Positions 46,335 through 55,757 of a stretch of DNA of 64,000 bases are shown here, one piece after another. The notes beneath the pieces are model-generated. The model was not told the DNA's origin. It ran no database searches and was given only the letters and a program-made list of their open reading frames with translations. Position 1 is the first letter of the stretch. Every line of letters starts with the position of its first letter. The stretch comes from Methylobacterium tardum. GTDB lineage: Bacteria; Pseudomonadota; Alphaproteobacteria; Rhizobiales; Beijerinckiaceae. Where the stretch lies: NCBI RefSeq assembly GCF_023546765.1, contig NZ_CP097484.1:5442501-5506500 (forward strand), read 5' to 3'. The translations under genes were made by a program, and so were the position numbers.

Positions 46335-46472
46335 ATGACGCGCACCGTGGACGTGGCCGGTTGGCGGCCTGTGCCGACCTGGGCGCACGGACTGACGCGG
46401 TCGCGGGCCGAGCCCGCGGCGGCGCGGGCGGCACACGGCGCCCGCAGCCCTGCCCGGGGACGGCCGGCATGA
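46335..46472 (+). CDS. Possible 45-residue leader ORF coupled to a kinase gene
   Basis: GGAG 7 nt upstream precedes an ATG at 46335. The frame runs 45 codons and its TGA overlaps the ATG of the downstream kinase (ATGA). The product has two Trp and an Ala/Arg-rich second half and no recognised domain. The ribosome site and exact overlap are suggestive of translational coupling, but the composition is close to that of chance frames in this GC range. Confidence 0.3.
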   Translation: MTRTVDVAGWRPVPTWAHGLTRSRAEPAAARAAHGARSPARGRPA

Positions 46473-47720
46473 GCGTCGGACTCGCGCCCGCGGCCGATCG
46501 GCTGATCGTCACCACCGAGGCCGACTGGAACGACGCCTGGTACCTGGTCTGCATGAAGGTCTCGGCGATCGGCTTCGTGGTCGCCGACGCGCGCGAACGC
46601 GTCGCCGCCCTCGACGCGCTGCGAGCCGCCGGGATCACCGACATCTCCGGCTATCTCGACGCCCATCCCGCCGTGGCGGACCGGCTGCGGCACGGGATGG
46701 TCATCCTCGACGTCAACGAGGCGGCCGTACGGATGTTCGGCGCCGCCGGCCGCGCGGACATGATCGGGCAGCGCACGCAGCGCTTCTTCGATCCGCTCTG
46801 CACCGCGCAGGTCAATTCGGCGCGGGCCTTCGCGACCGGCGCCACCGCGTTCCAGCAGCAGGCGCACAGCGTCCGGCTGGACGGGAGCCGCTTCGAAACG
46901 CTCTTCTGCGTGGTGCCGCGGGCGGACGGGGCGACCTCCGGCCTGTGGCTGGCCTCCTTCGTCCGACATCACCGAGCACGTTCAGAGGCAGACATCCCTC
47001 AACACGCTGCGCGACGAGCTCGCGCATGTCGCCCGGATCTCGACCCTGGGCGAACTCTCCGCCTCCATCGCCCACGAGATCGGCCAGCCGCTGTCGTCGA
47101 TCGGCATGACCGCCGGGGCCATGCTGCGCCTCCTCGACCGGGACAATCTCGACCGAGACCTGCTCCGGCGGCAATGCCAGCGCATCGTCGATCAGGTCGC
47201 CCGCGCCGGCGACATCATCGATCGCACGCGCCGCATGGCCACCAAGCGGGACAGCGTCCGGACACTCGTGTCCGTCGCGGAGGTCCTGACGGAATCCGTG
47301 CAGTTCGTGCGGCACGATCTCGACCGCATCGACGTCCGGTTCAGCCTCGCCTGCGCCGGCAGCGACGCGCTGGTCCAGGCCGACCGGATCCAGCTGCAGC
47401 AGGTCTTCGTCAACCTGCTGATGAACGCCATTCAGATCCACCGGCACGCCCGCACAATGATGCCGGAGATCATGATCGAGACCTCCGATCACGGCGCGTC
47501 CGTCGTGATCGACATCCTCGACAACGGGCCGGGCATCGACCCGGTGAACGCCGAGCGGCTGTTCGACGGGTTCTTCACCACGCGCGCCGAAGGACTCGGC
47601 CTGGGTCTCGGGATCTGCCGCACGATCGTCGCGGCGCATGGCGGTTCGATCGAGGCGGGCGCTAGAAGTCATGCGCCGGGCGCCCGCTTCTCCGTCCGTC
47701 TGCCGCTCCATCGGACGTGA
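46469..47720 (+). pseudogene. PAS-domain sensor histidine kinase, one frameshift
   Basis: With one correction the protein is about 416 residues. No membrane helix is visible. A PAS-like sensor (about 50-160: DVNEAAVRMFGA, GQRTQRFFDPL) is followed by the phosphoacceptor box STLGELSASIAHEIGQPL, the N-box VFVNLLMNAIQI, the G1 box DILDNGPGIDP and the G2 box GLGLGLGICRTIVAAHGG. The break near 46962 is an extra C (TTCGTCCGACATC for expected TTCGTCGACATC), after which SFVDITEHVQRQ would continue. No other stop is present. Kinases of this build (HEIxQPL) resemble FixL/DctB relatives. Its partner regulator is unknown. Confidence 0.78.
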
Positions 47721-47812
47721 ACGGGTCGCCTGATGCGTGCGCCCGCGATGCGGCGGTGCGGGCGGGCTGTTGGGCTGCGAAGTGCCGTCGATTTCGGAGC
47801 GTCCAGATGGCG

Positions 47813-47944
47813 CTAGATGAAATGGGCCGGCAGCGCCAACGCTTGCGCGGACTGGATCAAGGCTAGCGCCAGGCCGGCAACCATGATCCACGCCACGATG
47901 CGGTCCGCGCCGGTCACGCTGCGGGTCATCATCCGGGTGGCCAT
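47813..47944 (-). CDS. 43-residue single-pass membrane protein
   Basis: A basic N-terminus with three Arg and Thr/Met residues leads into one hydrophobic helix (about residues 15-37, IVAWIMVAGLALALI) and a short tail. The purine run GAGGGGGAG about 6 nt before the ATG is a strong ribosome site, supporting a real gene. The frame extends upstream to 48004, but the internal start is better placed. Function unknown; it lies between two kinase genes. Confidence 0.5.
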   Translation of the reverse strand: MATRMMTRSVTGADRIVAWIMVAGLALALIQSAQALALPAHFI

Positions 47945-48089
47945 CCGTCGTCTCCCCCTCACCACGAAAGCCGGTCGGCTGTTCTGGGACGAATGTATGG
48001 CCAAGCTGGTTTGCGTGCGGATTGCGTCGCTTGTTGCGTGCGCCGGGCGGATCGCGGGAGCCCCGGTGACAGGCTCCTGACGCGTCGGC

Positions 48090-49844
48090 TCAGATCAACC
48101 CGACGGCCTCTTCCGGAAAGCGGATCGCGAACACCGCCCCGAGCCCGGGTCCCGCGCTCTCGGCCGTGGCGCGGCCCCCGTGCAGCTCGGCGATGCGGCG
48201 GACGATCGAGAGGCCGAGGCCCGTGGAATTCTCGCCGCCGGTGGGTTTCGCCGAGAGCCGCTGGAAGCGCCCGAACACCCGGGTCGAATCCTCCGGCGAC
48301 AGGCCGGGCCCGTGATCGGCGACCGCGCAGACCAGCTCCGCACCCCGCGGACCCGGCTCGCGGCTGACCCGGACGCTGATCGCGCCGCCGGCCGGGCTGT
48401 ACTTGATCGCGTTGGAGACGAGGTTGTCGAGGGCCTCGCGCAGGCGCTCGGCGTCGCCGCAGAGGAACAGCTCGTCCGGGCCGTCGCAGACCAGGGTCTG
48501 GCCCTTGGCGTCGGCCAGCGGCCGGTCGGCCTCGCAGACCTCCCGGGCGAGTCCCGCGAGGTCGACGGGCTCGCGGCGCAGGCTGATGTCGAGGGCGTCG
48601 TTCATCGCATCCGCCATGAGGCTGTCGATCATGGTCGTCAGCCCCTTGGCGCTGGCGCGCACGTGCTGCACCTGCGCCCGCATCTGCTCGCGGTCGCCCT
48701 GCATGTCGATCAGGTCGGACAGCATCTCGGCGCGGCCGAGGATCACCGCCAGCGGGTTCTTCAGGTCGTGCGCGATGGTGCCGAGGATCTCGGTCTTGAG
48801 GCTGTTGGCCCGCCGCAGGTCCGAGCGCTGCAGGTCCAGACGGCGGTTCGCCCGGATCAGCTCGGCGGTGCGCTCGACCACCCGCCGCTCCAGGTCGGCG
48901 TTGGTCTGCTGCAGCCGCTCGTAGAGGATGACGTTGTCGAAGGCGATCGACAGCCGGCTCGTGAACAGCGCGATGAGCGAGCGGTCCGTCTCGGAGAGCT
49001 GCCGGTCGGCCTCGATCAGCGCGACGATCTCGCTGCCGCTCGCGGTGTGCAGGTACAGGGTCGACCAATGCTCGCCGAAGCTGTGGCGGCGCTCGGCGAA
49101 GGCCCGCTCGGCGAGGGGCTGCACCCGTTCCTCCAGCGGCCAGGCCGGCTCGCGGCCCGCGTAATGTCCGTAGCAGCCGGACCCGGCCAGCACGCAGAAG
49201 CGCTCCTGCGGGGCCGCGGTCTCGCGCAGGACCAGGATGCCGGCGCAGGCGACGTTCAGGAGCGAGGCGACCTGGGTGAGGACGCCCTCGGCCAGCCGCT
49301 GCATCGACTTGTGGTCGAGGAGCATCGGGGCGGCGTCGATGATGATCTCCAGCCCGCGCCGGGTCTCGTCGAGGCGCTTGAGCTGCTGGTAGGCGCGGAG
49401 CGCCGCGGTGAGGCTGGTGAACAGCTTGTCGGCGGTGAGTTCGGTCTTCGCCTTGTAGTCGTTGATGTCGTAATCGGCGATGATCCGCCGCTCCGGCGCC
49501 TGGCCGGGCTGGCCGGTCCGCAGGATGATCCGAACGGTCTCCTGCCGGAGGTCGCGCCGGATGTAGTCGGCGAGGTCCAGCCCGGCGTTGTCGGTCTCCA
49601 TCACCACGTCGAGCAGCACCACCGCCACGTCGCGGCGCTCGGCGAGCAGCACCCGCGCCTCCGCGGCCGAGCGGGCGGTGAGGATCTCCAGGCCGCGCCC
49701 GTCGAGGGTGTAGCTCGCCAGGGCGTAGCGGGTGCCGTCATGGACCGCCGGATCGTCGTCGATCACGGCGATGACCCACGCCCCCGCATTCGGTTTCGCC
49801 TCATCGAGATCGTCCGGGATCAGCGTGAGGGTGTCGTCATCCAT
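48090..49844 (-). CDS. Response-regulator/histidine kinase hybrid with DUF3369
   Basis: 584 residues, soluble. The N-terminal receiver domain has acidic residues IDDD (29-31) and phosphoacceptor Asp79 in LLDVVMETD. A DUF3369 sensor domain (about 150-310, GAF-like) follows, then a coiled coil, the HisKA box GTIAHDLKNPL with His359, and the ATPase domain (NLVSNAIKYS, DHGPGLSPED, STGLGLSIVRRI). A kinase with an N-terminal receiver can be tuned by another kinase. It is divergent from an OmpR-type regulator gene across a 134-bp region with an inverted repeat, so they are a likely pair. Confidence 0.88.
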   Translation of the reverse strand: MDDDTLTLIPDDLDEAKPNAGAWVIAVIDDDPAVHDGTRYALASYTLDGRGLEILTARSAAEARVLLAERRDVAVVLLDVVMETDNAGLDLADYIRRDLRQETVRIILRTGQPGQAPERRIIADYDINDYKAKTELTADKLFTSLTAALRAYQQLKRLDETRRGLEIIIDAAPMLLDHKSMQRLAEGVLTQVASLLNVACAGILVLRETAAPQERFCVLAGSGCYGHYAGREPAWPLEERVQPLAERAFAERRHSFGEHWSTLYLHTASGSEIVALIEADRQLSETDRSLIALFTSRLSIAFDNVILYERLQQTNADLERRVVERTAELIRANRRLDLQRSDLRRANSLKTEILGTIAHDLKNPLAVILGRAEMLSDLIDMQGDREQMRAQVQHVRASAKGLTTMIDSLMADAMNDALDISLRREPVDLAGLAREVCEADRPLADAKGQTLVCDGPDELFLCGDAERLREALDNLVSNAIKYSPAGGAISVRVSREPGPRGAELVCAVADHGPGLSPEDSTRVFGRFQRLSAKPTGGENSTGLGLSIVRRIAELHGGRATAESAGPGLGAVFAIRFPEEAVGLI

Positions 49845-49907
49845 GGCTGTGGCCTGAAATGCTGCTCGAAACCTGACGAGTACGCTAGCAATCGTGTTGA
49901 AAACTTG

Positions 49908-49921
49908 TCACGCTATCGTGA
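49908..49921. promoter_or_regulatory. Inverted repeat in the divergent kinase-regulator promoter
   Basis: TCACG-CTAT-CGTGA is a perfect 5-4-5 inverted repeat in an AT-rich 134-bp spacer. It is followed closely by a second imperfect one (ATCGT...ACGAT, 49916-49933). Placed between the divergent kinase and OmpR-type regulator genes, it is a candidate autoregulatory site. Confidence 0.4.
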
Positions 49922-49978
49922 TCCGATACGATTCCTACATTCGTTCCAGAGCGAAGCCGGAAAGTGCGCACAGCCGCG

Positions 49979-50740
49979 ATGACCATTCCAGACAGCCCCG
50001 CCCTCGGCACCGCCCGTGGCGGCGCGGTGATGCCTTCTATTGCCGTGGTCGATGACGAGGCAGCGACCCGCGAGATGGTGGGGGATTACCTGAAGCTCCA
50101 CGGGTTCTCGGTGGTCCTGTGCGACGGTGGACGCGCCCTGCGGGAGCACCTCGTCCGGCAGAGCCCGGACCTGATCGTGCTCGACCTGAACATGCCCGAG
50201 GAGGATGGGCTCTCCATCGTGCGCGACCTCAAGGCCCGGACGGCGATCCCGATCATCATGCTCACCGCCACGGCGAGCGCGATCGACCGGGTGGTCGGGC
50301 TGGAGCTCGGGGCCGACGATTACTTGCCCAAACCGTGCGAGTTGCGGGAACTGGTCGCCCGGGTGCGCTCCGTGCTGCGTCGCGTGCAGGCGCCGGGCGC
50401 CGCGCCGGTGCCGAGCCCGGACGTGGGACGCCGGATCCGGTTCGGGACCAAGTGGCTGGAACTCGACGCCCTGCGCCTGAGCGACGATGCCGGCCTCGAA
50501 CAGGCGCTCACCCGCTCGGAATTCGATCTGCTGAAGGCGTTCGCCGACAACCCGCGGCGCGCCCTGTCCCGCGAGCGGCTGCTCGACCTCGCCGATGCCC
50601 GCGACCCGGACGCGTTCGACCGCGCCATCGACGTGCGGATCAACCGCATCCGCAAGAAGGTCGAGCCGGATCCCGGCAATCCGCGCTACATCCGTACGGT
50701 CAGGGGCCTCGGATACATCTTCCGGCCTGAGGGAGACTGA
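49979..50740 (+). CDS. OmpR/PhoB-family response regulator
   Basis: 253 residues from the ATG at 49979 (a GTG at 49964 and an ATG at 50030 are alternatives). The receiver has the acidic pair DDE, phosphoacceptor Asp in LIVLDLNMPEEDG, Thr in MLTAT and Lys in LPKPC. The C-terminal winged helix ends with the typical RYIRTVRGLGYIF. TorR, CpxR and PhoB belong to this class. It is the nearest transcription factor to the divergent DUF3369 kinase and to the two membrane kinases downstream, so it may serve one or all of them. A palindromic element with motif copies lies directly after its stop. Confidence 0.9.
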   Translation: MTIPDSPALGTARGGAVMPSIAVVDDEAATREMVGDYLKLHGFSVVLCDGGRALREHLVRQSPDLIVLDLNMPEEDGLSIVRDLKARTAIPIIMLTATASAIDRVVGLELGADDYLPKPCELRELVARVRSVLRRVQAPGAAPVPSPDVGRRIRFGTKWLELDALRLSDDAGLEQALTRSEFDLLKAFADNPRRALSRERLLDLADARDPDAFDRAIDVRINRIRKKVEPDPGNPRYIRTVRGLGYIFRPEGD

Positions 50741-50752
50741 TGAAGGGCGCTG

Positions 50753-50813
50753 AAATATTGCGTCCCGGCCTGCGGACGCAACATTTCGGCGCTCGGGCCG
50801 GCCGGGACGCAAT
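50753..50813. promoter_or_regulatory. Hairpin and repeated GGACGCAA motifs
   Basis: AAATATTGCGTCC (50753-50765) and GGACGCAACATTT (50774-50786) form a 13-bp inverted repeat with one mismatch and an 8-nt loop, 13 bp after the response-regulator stop. A third motif copy GGGACGCAATA follows at 50804-50813. The first copy includes a 14-mer, AATATTGCGTCCCG, repeated exactly upstream of the kinase at 59450. It could be a terminator for the regulator gene, a regulator-binding array, or both. No T-run is seen. Confidence 0.5.
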
Positions 50814-50881
50814 AACCGCGGCACGGAGAGCCCCTATCAGCGTGGCACGACCGAGGGCCGAGGCGGCCCGGAGGACAGGCC

Positions 50882-51148
50882 ATGCGACATCTGATCGGAC
50901 CCTCGTCGGCCGCGGCGGCCGGCACGCTCTGCGTTCTGGCGCTCGTCGGCCTGGTCGCCCCGGGCGGCGCGGCGCCGGTGGCGGATCGCGATGCGCGGGC
51001 CTCCGCCGCGTCTCTCCGTGACGGCGCACCCTGTGCCGGCGCGGCCTGGCCGTACCCGCCGGGCGCCTGTGCGGGCCCCGGCGAAGCGGATGCGCCGCCC
51101 CGCCGCGTGCGGCTCATCGCGGTCGAGCCCGCGCCCGGCTCGCGGTGA
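50882..51148 (+). CDS. Small secreted protein, unknown function
   Basis: 88 residues. An N-terminal Sec signal (about 1-30, with the core [14 protein letters not shown]) precedes a short Ala/Pro/Arg-rich mature part with two Cys residues about 12 apart (APCAGAAW...PGACAG). GGAGG sits about 8 nt before the ATG. Mature residues do not match a family I know. Periplasmic location is inferred. Lies between the hairpin/motif region and another tiny gene. Confidence 0.55.
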   Translation: MRHLIGPSSAAAAGTLCVLALVGLVAPGGAAPVADRDARASAASLRDGAPCAGAAWPYPPGACAGPGEADAPPRRVRLIAVEPAPGSR

Positions 51149-51163
51149 GAGGCGGGGACCGCC

Positions 51164-51397
51164 ATGCCGCATTTCAGCGACGATCCCGGCGCCGGCGACG
51201 ATCCCAACCTGCTGCGCCGGCTGCACCGCATGCTGCACGGCCGGGATCCCGCGCCGCGGCGCCCGCCGACCCGGGCGGAACGTTTCGGCGTGCCGGCGCC
51301 GCTCGGCGCGCCCGCGCCCACCGATGGCGCGCGTGATCCGCAGGATGCGGTGCTGGCCGGTCCCGACCCGCGACCGGCCGGTTCCCGACCCCGCTGA
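51164..51397 (+). CDS. Small hypothetical protein
   Basis: 77 residues, starting 16 bp after the preceding small secreted protein gene. It has an acidic N-terminus ([10 protein letters not shown]), one amphipathic Leu/Arg helix ([11 protein letters not shown], about 16-26) and a Pro/Arg/Ala-rich tail that is probably disordered. No signal peptide. The AGGCGGGG stretch before the ATG may serve as ribosome site. Real but poorly supported; family unknown. Confidence 0.4.
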   Translation: MPHFSDDPGAGDDPNLLRRLHRMLHGRDPAPRRPPTRAERFGVPAPLGAPAPTDGARDPQDAVLAGPDPRPAGSRPR

Positions 51398-51420
51398 GAC
51401 TGCGCGGGGTGGATGGCTGC

Positions 51421-51516
51421 GACGCCGTCTGTGCGGGCGCAGCGACGCAATCCAGCAGCGCCGCACCGACCGGACGCGCGCTGCCCTGGGTCACACCGCG
51501 GCGCGCGTGATGACGG
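51421..51516. repeat. Dispersed repeat, family 2 copy C
   Basis: About 96 bp. The left part reads ACGCCGTC...GCGCAGCGACGCAATCCAGC and the right part CTGCCCTGGGTCAC...GCGTGATGACGG. The same element occurs in direct orientation at 55638-55733. The two copies lie either side of the first kinase and dppA-like gene. Intergenic element with self-complementary ends, no coding content. Confidence 0.7.
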
Positions 51517-51632
51517 AGCGGTCAGCATCGACCGAAGGCTTCGAACGGAAACGGGATGGCCGCGTCGCCGGGCCGCCGGGACTCGCCGGAACGCTGCCCG
51601 ATTGCACCGCGCTCCGGCACCGCTTTAAGTTG

Positions 51633-53998
51633 ATGCCGGACCCCTATGTCGGGACGCGGATGCGGGTTGGACCCAAGATCGCCCTGGTCGGAGGCGTGCC
51701 GATCCTCGCCGCCGGCGCGATCGCCATGGCCGGCTGGCTCCTCCTGGCCCAGGAGGAGCGCGCCCGCGGCGGGGCGGTCCTGGTCGCCGACGTGTACCAC
51801 GACATCGCCACCGCGCGTCTGGTCCGTGACCAGTACGCCGCCGCGGACGCGCAGGACCGACAGACCTACGCCGAGCGCTTCGCCGGGCTGACGGCGCGGG
51901 CCGAAGCGGGCCTCGGCCGGCTCACGGGCTTCGCCCGCATCGACGCGCAGCGCTCCCGCATCGCCTCGGTGGAAGCGGCGCTCGCCCGCTACCGGAGCCA
52001 GATGGAGGCCTTCGTCCGGCGCACCCAGGAGAATGACGGCCTGATCCGCGAGATGAATCAGCGGGCCGACACCCTGATCGACCTCACCGACCGGGCGCGC
52101 CTGCGGCAGCAGGCCTCGAACGCCGACCTCGCCCGCTCGCTGGCCGAGAAGGTCGAGGCCTTGCGGGTCGCCCGCGGCCTCGTCGCCCGCCTCAACGCCC
52201 TGCGAGTCCGGACCGCCGAGAGCGCGGTGATCGCCGCGCAAGGCGCCGCCCAGAGTGCCGGCCAGAGCACCGGCCAGGCCGCCGATCCGGCCGGACCCGC
52301 GGCCGCCGAGTCCGAGGCCCAGCGCGCGCAGGCCCGCTTCCGCGCCGCCAGCCGCGACCTGGCGGCGGCGCTGCGGGACGACGGCCGCGAGGCCGAGGCC
52401 GAGGCGCTCGACGCCCTGACCGTCGAGGCCGCGGGGCAGAACCCGGACCGCGGCAAGCTCGACGGCTGGATCGAGCGCAATCTCAAGATCGAGACCTCCG
52501 GCCAGGAGAGCCTGCACGACGAGGTGGCGCAGCTGCTGGCCTATTCGGTGGAGGCCAACGAGATCGAGCAGGCCACGCAGAACGTCGCCATCGGCACCCT
52601 CAAGCTCGGGCCGCGCACGGCGGGCGCTCTGCTGCACCGCGACGCCGCTCTCGCCGAGCGGATGCTGGCCGAGGGCGAGCGCCTCGCCCGGAGCGCCGGC
52701 GCCCTGCCGATCTCGCCGCTGATCCAGGCGGAGATGATCCAGGCCCTCGACGGCTGGCGGGCGCGTCTGACGACCACCATCGGGGGCCTGCGGAGCCAGA
52801 ACGCCATGATCGTCGCGATGGACGGGCTCGCCGCGACGATGATCGACAGCGCCAAGGCCCTCAACGACGCCTTCGTGGGCGACGCCGACCGGTTCGGCAT
52901 CTTCATCCAGCGGATCCTGCTCGTCGGCGCGGCCGGGCTGCTGCTGTTCGGCGCCCTGGTGGTGATCTGCGTCGCCCGTTCGATCCTGGTGCCCCTGCGC
53001 GCCCTGCAGGGCGACATGGTGATGCTGACCGGCAACCCGGCGGGCGCGGCCGTGCGCGGCACGGGCCGTCGGGACGAACTCGGCGACATCGCCCGCGCCA
53101 CGGCCGTCTTCGTCTCCGAGATCACGCGCCGGGAGGGGGCGCTGCGCCGGGCCAAGGATCAGGCCGACGTCGCCCTGGTCGAGCTGCGCCGGACTCAGGA
53201 CAACCTCGTCCGGGCCGAGAAGCTCGCCTCCCTCGGGCAGCTCGTGGCCGGGGTCGCCCACGAGATCAACACGCCGCTCGGCATCGCGCTGACCACCGGG
53301 ACGCTCATGAGCGACGAGGCGCGGACCTTCCGGACGGGCCTCGCCGCCGGCACGCTGTCGCGCTCCCGGCTGAACCACTTCGTCGACCGGGTCGAGGAGG
53401 GCGCCACCCTGCTCTGCACAAACCTCACCCGGGCCGCCGACCTCGTTCAGGGCTTCAAGCAGGTCGCGGTCGACCGGGTCAGCGACGAGAGCCGCAGCGT
53501 CGTGCTGGCGACCTGGCTCGACGACCTGCTGGCGAGCCTGCGGCCGATGCTGCGCAAGGGCGGCCACACGGTGGAGCGCGCGCCTGCCCGGAGGACCTCG
53601 TCATCGACACCAATCCCGGCGTGCTGGCGCAGATCGTGACCAACCTGATCGCCAACGCGGTCGTGCACGGCTTCCGCGCGGGCGAGCCGGGCCGGATCGC
53701 CGTGGACGTATCGGAACGGGACGGCGGCCTCGTGCGGATGGAGGTCCGCGACACCGGCCAGGGCATCCCGCCGGAGCACCTCGACCGGATCTTCGATCCG
53801 TTCTTCACGACGGCGCGCAGCGCCGGCAGCACGGGGCTCGGCATGCACATCGTCCACAACCTCGTGACCGCCAAGCTCGGCGGCCGCATCGCGCTCACCA
53901 GCGAACTCGGCCAGGGCACAGTGGTGCAGGTCGAGTTTCCCGCCCGCCGCGCGGACACGGCCGCCCGGGCGCTCCCCACCGCGATCGGGACACCGTGA
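51633..53998 (+). pseudogene. TorS-like membrane histidine kinase, one frameshift (module 1)
   Basis: About 788 residues after correction. First membrane helix (about 15-38, [22 protein letters not shown] start), then about 390 residues of helical periplasmic sensor with heptad-like Leu/Ala patterns, resembling the helical bundle sensor of TorS. A second helix ([20 protein letters not shown]) follows, then HAMP, coiled coil, H-box [14 protein letters not shown], and after the break N-box NLIANAVVHGF, G1 DTGQGIPPEH and G2 STGLGMHIVHNLV. The frameshift near 53583 is consistent with one lost base (GCGCGCCTGCCCG), and no stop lies between the halves. The GTGA overlap with the following binding-protein gene indicates coupling. 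It is paralogous to the kinase at 57106-59450. Confidence 0.8.
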
Positions 53999-55632
53999 GG
54001 CCGGCCGCGGGAGGCCGGGCCGGGCTCCTCGCCCTGGCGGCCGGCCTGCTTCCAGGGCTTCTCCTGGCGCCCGGCCCGGCGGCGGCCCGCACCTTCGTGT
54101 TCTGCTCGGAGGGCAGCCCGGAGAGCTTCGATCCCGCCCGCGCCACGACCACCACCACGATGAACGCGGCCTGGCAGGTCTACAACACGCTGGTGGAGTT
54201 CGCGCCCGGGACCACGACGATCCGCCCGGGCCTCGCCGAATCCTGGACAGTCTCGGAGGACGGCCGGACCTACGTCTTCGCCCTGCGGGACGGCGTCCGC
54301 TTCCACGCCAATTCGCGCTTCACCCCGACCCGCACCCTGAACGCCGAGGACGTGGTGTTCTCCTTCGCTCGGCAGCGCCGGGCCGGACCCGACGGTGCCG
54401 CGCCGGGCTTCACCTACTTCCACGATCTCGGCCTCGCCGACCTGATCGAGGCGATCGACGCGCCGGATCCGCGCCACGTCCGCTTCCGGCTGCGCGAGGC
54501 CGACACCACGTTCCTCGCCAACATCGCCCAGGCCTTCGCGGCGATCCTGTCGGCCGAGTACGCCGCAGCCCTCGCGGCCGGCAACGCGTCGGACGACCTC
54601 GCCCGGGCGCCGATCGGGACCGGTCCGTTCGTGTTCGAGGGCTACCGGCCGGATCAGGTCCTGCGCTATCGCGCCTTCCCGGATTACTGGCGCCGCGGGG
54701 CGGACGAAGGCGAACCGGGGGAGCGCCCCGACGGCCTCGTCTTCGCGATCACCCCGAATGCGGCGGTGCGGCTGACCAAGCTGCGGGCCGGGGAGTGCCA
54801 CGCCATGGCGTTCCCGGCGACCGGGGATCTCGACGCGATCCGCGCGGAGCCGGGCCTGACGCTGCTCGCACTCGCCGAGCTCAACGTCGCCTATCTCGCC
54901 CTCAACACGACGAAGGCGCCTTTCGACGATGTCCGGGTGCGGCGCGCCGTCAATCTGGCGATCGACCGGCAGGCGATCGTGGCCGGCGTCTACGGCGATG
55001 CCGGCCTCCTGGCGCAGGGGCCGCTGCCGCCGGGGATCTGGGCCCACGACGCCGACCTGCCGGACACGCCCTTCGACCGCGCCGAGGCCCTGCGCCTGCT
55101 GGCGGAAGCGGGGCTCGCCGAGGGTTTCGAGACCGACCTGTGGTACCCGCCGGTCAGCCGGCCCTACAACCCGAACGGACGGCGCGTCGCCGACATGATC
55201 CAGGCCGACCTCGCGCAGGTCGGCATCCGCGCGCGCCCGGTCACGCGCCCCTGGAACGCGTACCGCGCCGCGCTCTATGGCGGGGAGCCCAGCCTGATGC
55301 TCTACGGCTGGACGAGCGACAACGGCGATCCGGACAACTTCCTGAACGTGCTGCTCGGCTGCAAGGCCGCCCAGGCCGGCGGGGCCAACCTCGCCCGCTG
55401 GTGCGACCCAGCCTACGACCGGCTGGTCGAGGCCGCCCGCCGCACCGGCGACCGCGAGGCGCGGCAGGCCCTCTACCGCCAGGCCCAGGCCATCGTCCGG
55501 AAGGCGATGCCCTGGGTGCCCCTGGCGCACAGCAAGGTCCATCTGGCGATCCGCAACGACGTGCTCGGCCTGACGATGGATCCCCTCGGCCGCCACCTGT
55601 TCGAGACGGTGCGGTTCCGCGCGTCCCGGTGA
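53995..55632 (+). CDS. DppA/OppA-type solute-binding protein coupled to a kinase
   Basis: 545 residues, family 5 periplasmic binding protein. Signal peptide (about 1-30, cleaved after AAA), then TFVFCSEGSPESFDPARA, the family signature region LAESWTVSEDGRTYVFALRDGVRFH, and a normal full length. The start is GTG at 53995, overlapping the kinase stop by 4 nt. No oligopeptide permease or ATPase genes follow; the next genes converge from the other strand. It therefore looks like the ligand-binding partner of the kinase (as TorT is for TorS) rather than a transport component. Ligand probably a peptide or related compound by family. Confidence 0.85.
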   Translation: MRPAAGGRAGLLALAAGLLPGLLLAPGPAAARTFVFCSEGSPESFDPARATTTTTMNAAWQVYNTLVEFAPGTTTIRPGLAESWTVSEDGRTYVFALRDGVRFHANSRFTPTRTLNAEDVVFSFARQRRAGPDGAAPGFTYFHDLGLADLIEAIDAPDPRHVRFRLREADTTFLANIAQAFAAILSAEYAAALAAGNASDDLARAPIGTGPFVFEGYRPDQVLRYRAFPDYWRRGADEGEPGERPDGLVFAITPNAAVRLTKLRAGECHAMAFPATGDLDAIRAEPGLTLLALAELNVAYLALNTTKAPFDDVRVRRAVNLAIDRQAIVAGVYGDAGLLAQGPLPPGIWAHDADLPDTPFDRAEALRLLAEAGLAEGFETDLWYPPVSRPYNPNGRRVADMIQADLAQVGIRARPVTRPWNAYRAALYGGEPSLMLYGWTSDNGDPDNFLNVLLGCKAAQAGGANLARWCDPAYDRLVEAARRTGDREARQALYRQAQAIVRKAMPWVPLAHSKVHLAIRNDVLGLTMDPLGRHLFETVRFRASR

Positions 55633-55637
55633 CGGCA

Positions 55638-55733
55638 ACGCCGTCCTTGCCAGCGCAGCGAAGCAATCCAGCCGGCGCCATGGTCACCGAGGTCGCGGTG
55701 CCCTGGGTCGCTTCGCTGCGCTCGCGATGGCGG
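55638..55733. repeat. Dispersed repeat, family 2 copy D
   Basis: About 96 bp: ACGCCGTCCTTGCCAGCGCA... at the left and GTGCCCTGGGTCGCTTCGC...GCGATGGCGG at the right. AGCGCAGCGAAG and CTTCGCTGCG allow the ends to pair into a hairpin. Direct-orientation relative of 51421-51516. It fills the 125-bp gap between the convergent dppA-like and ugpB-like genes and could act as a shared terminator. Confidence 0.75.
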
Positions 55734-55757
55734 CGCGGGCCGACCTATCCGCCATGC

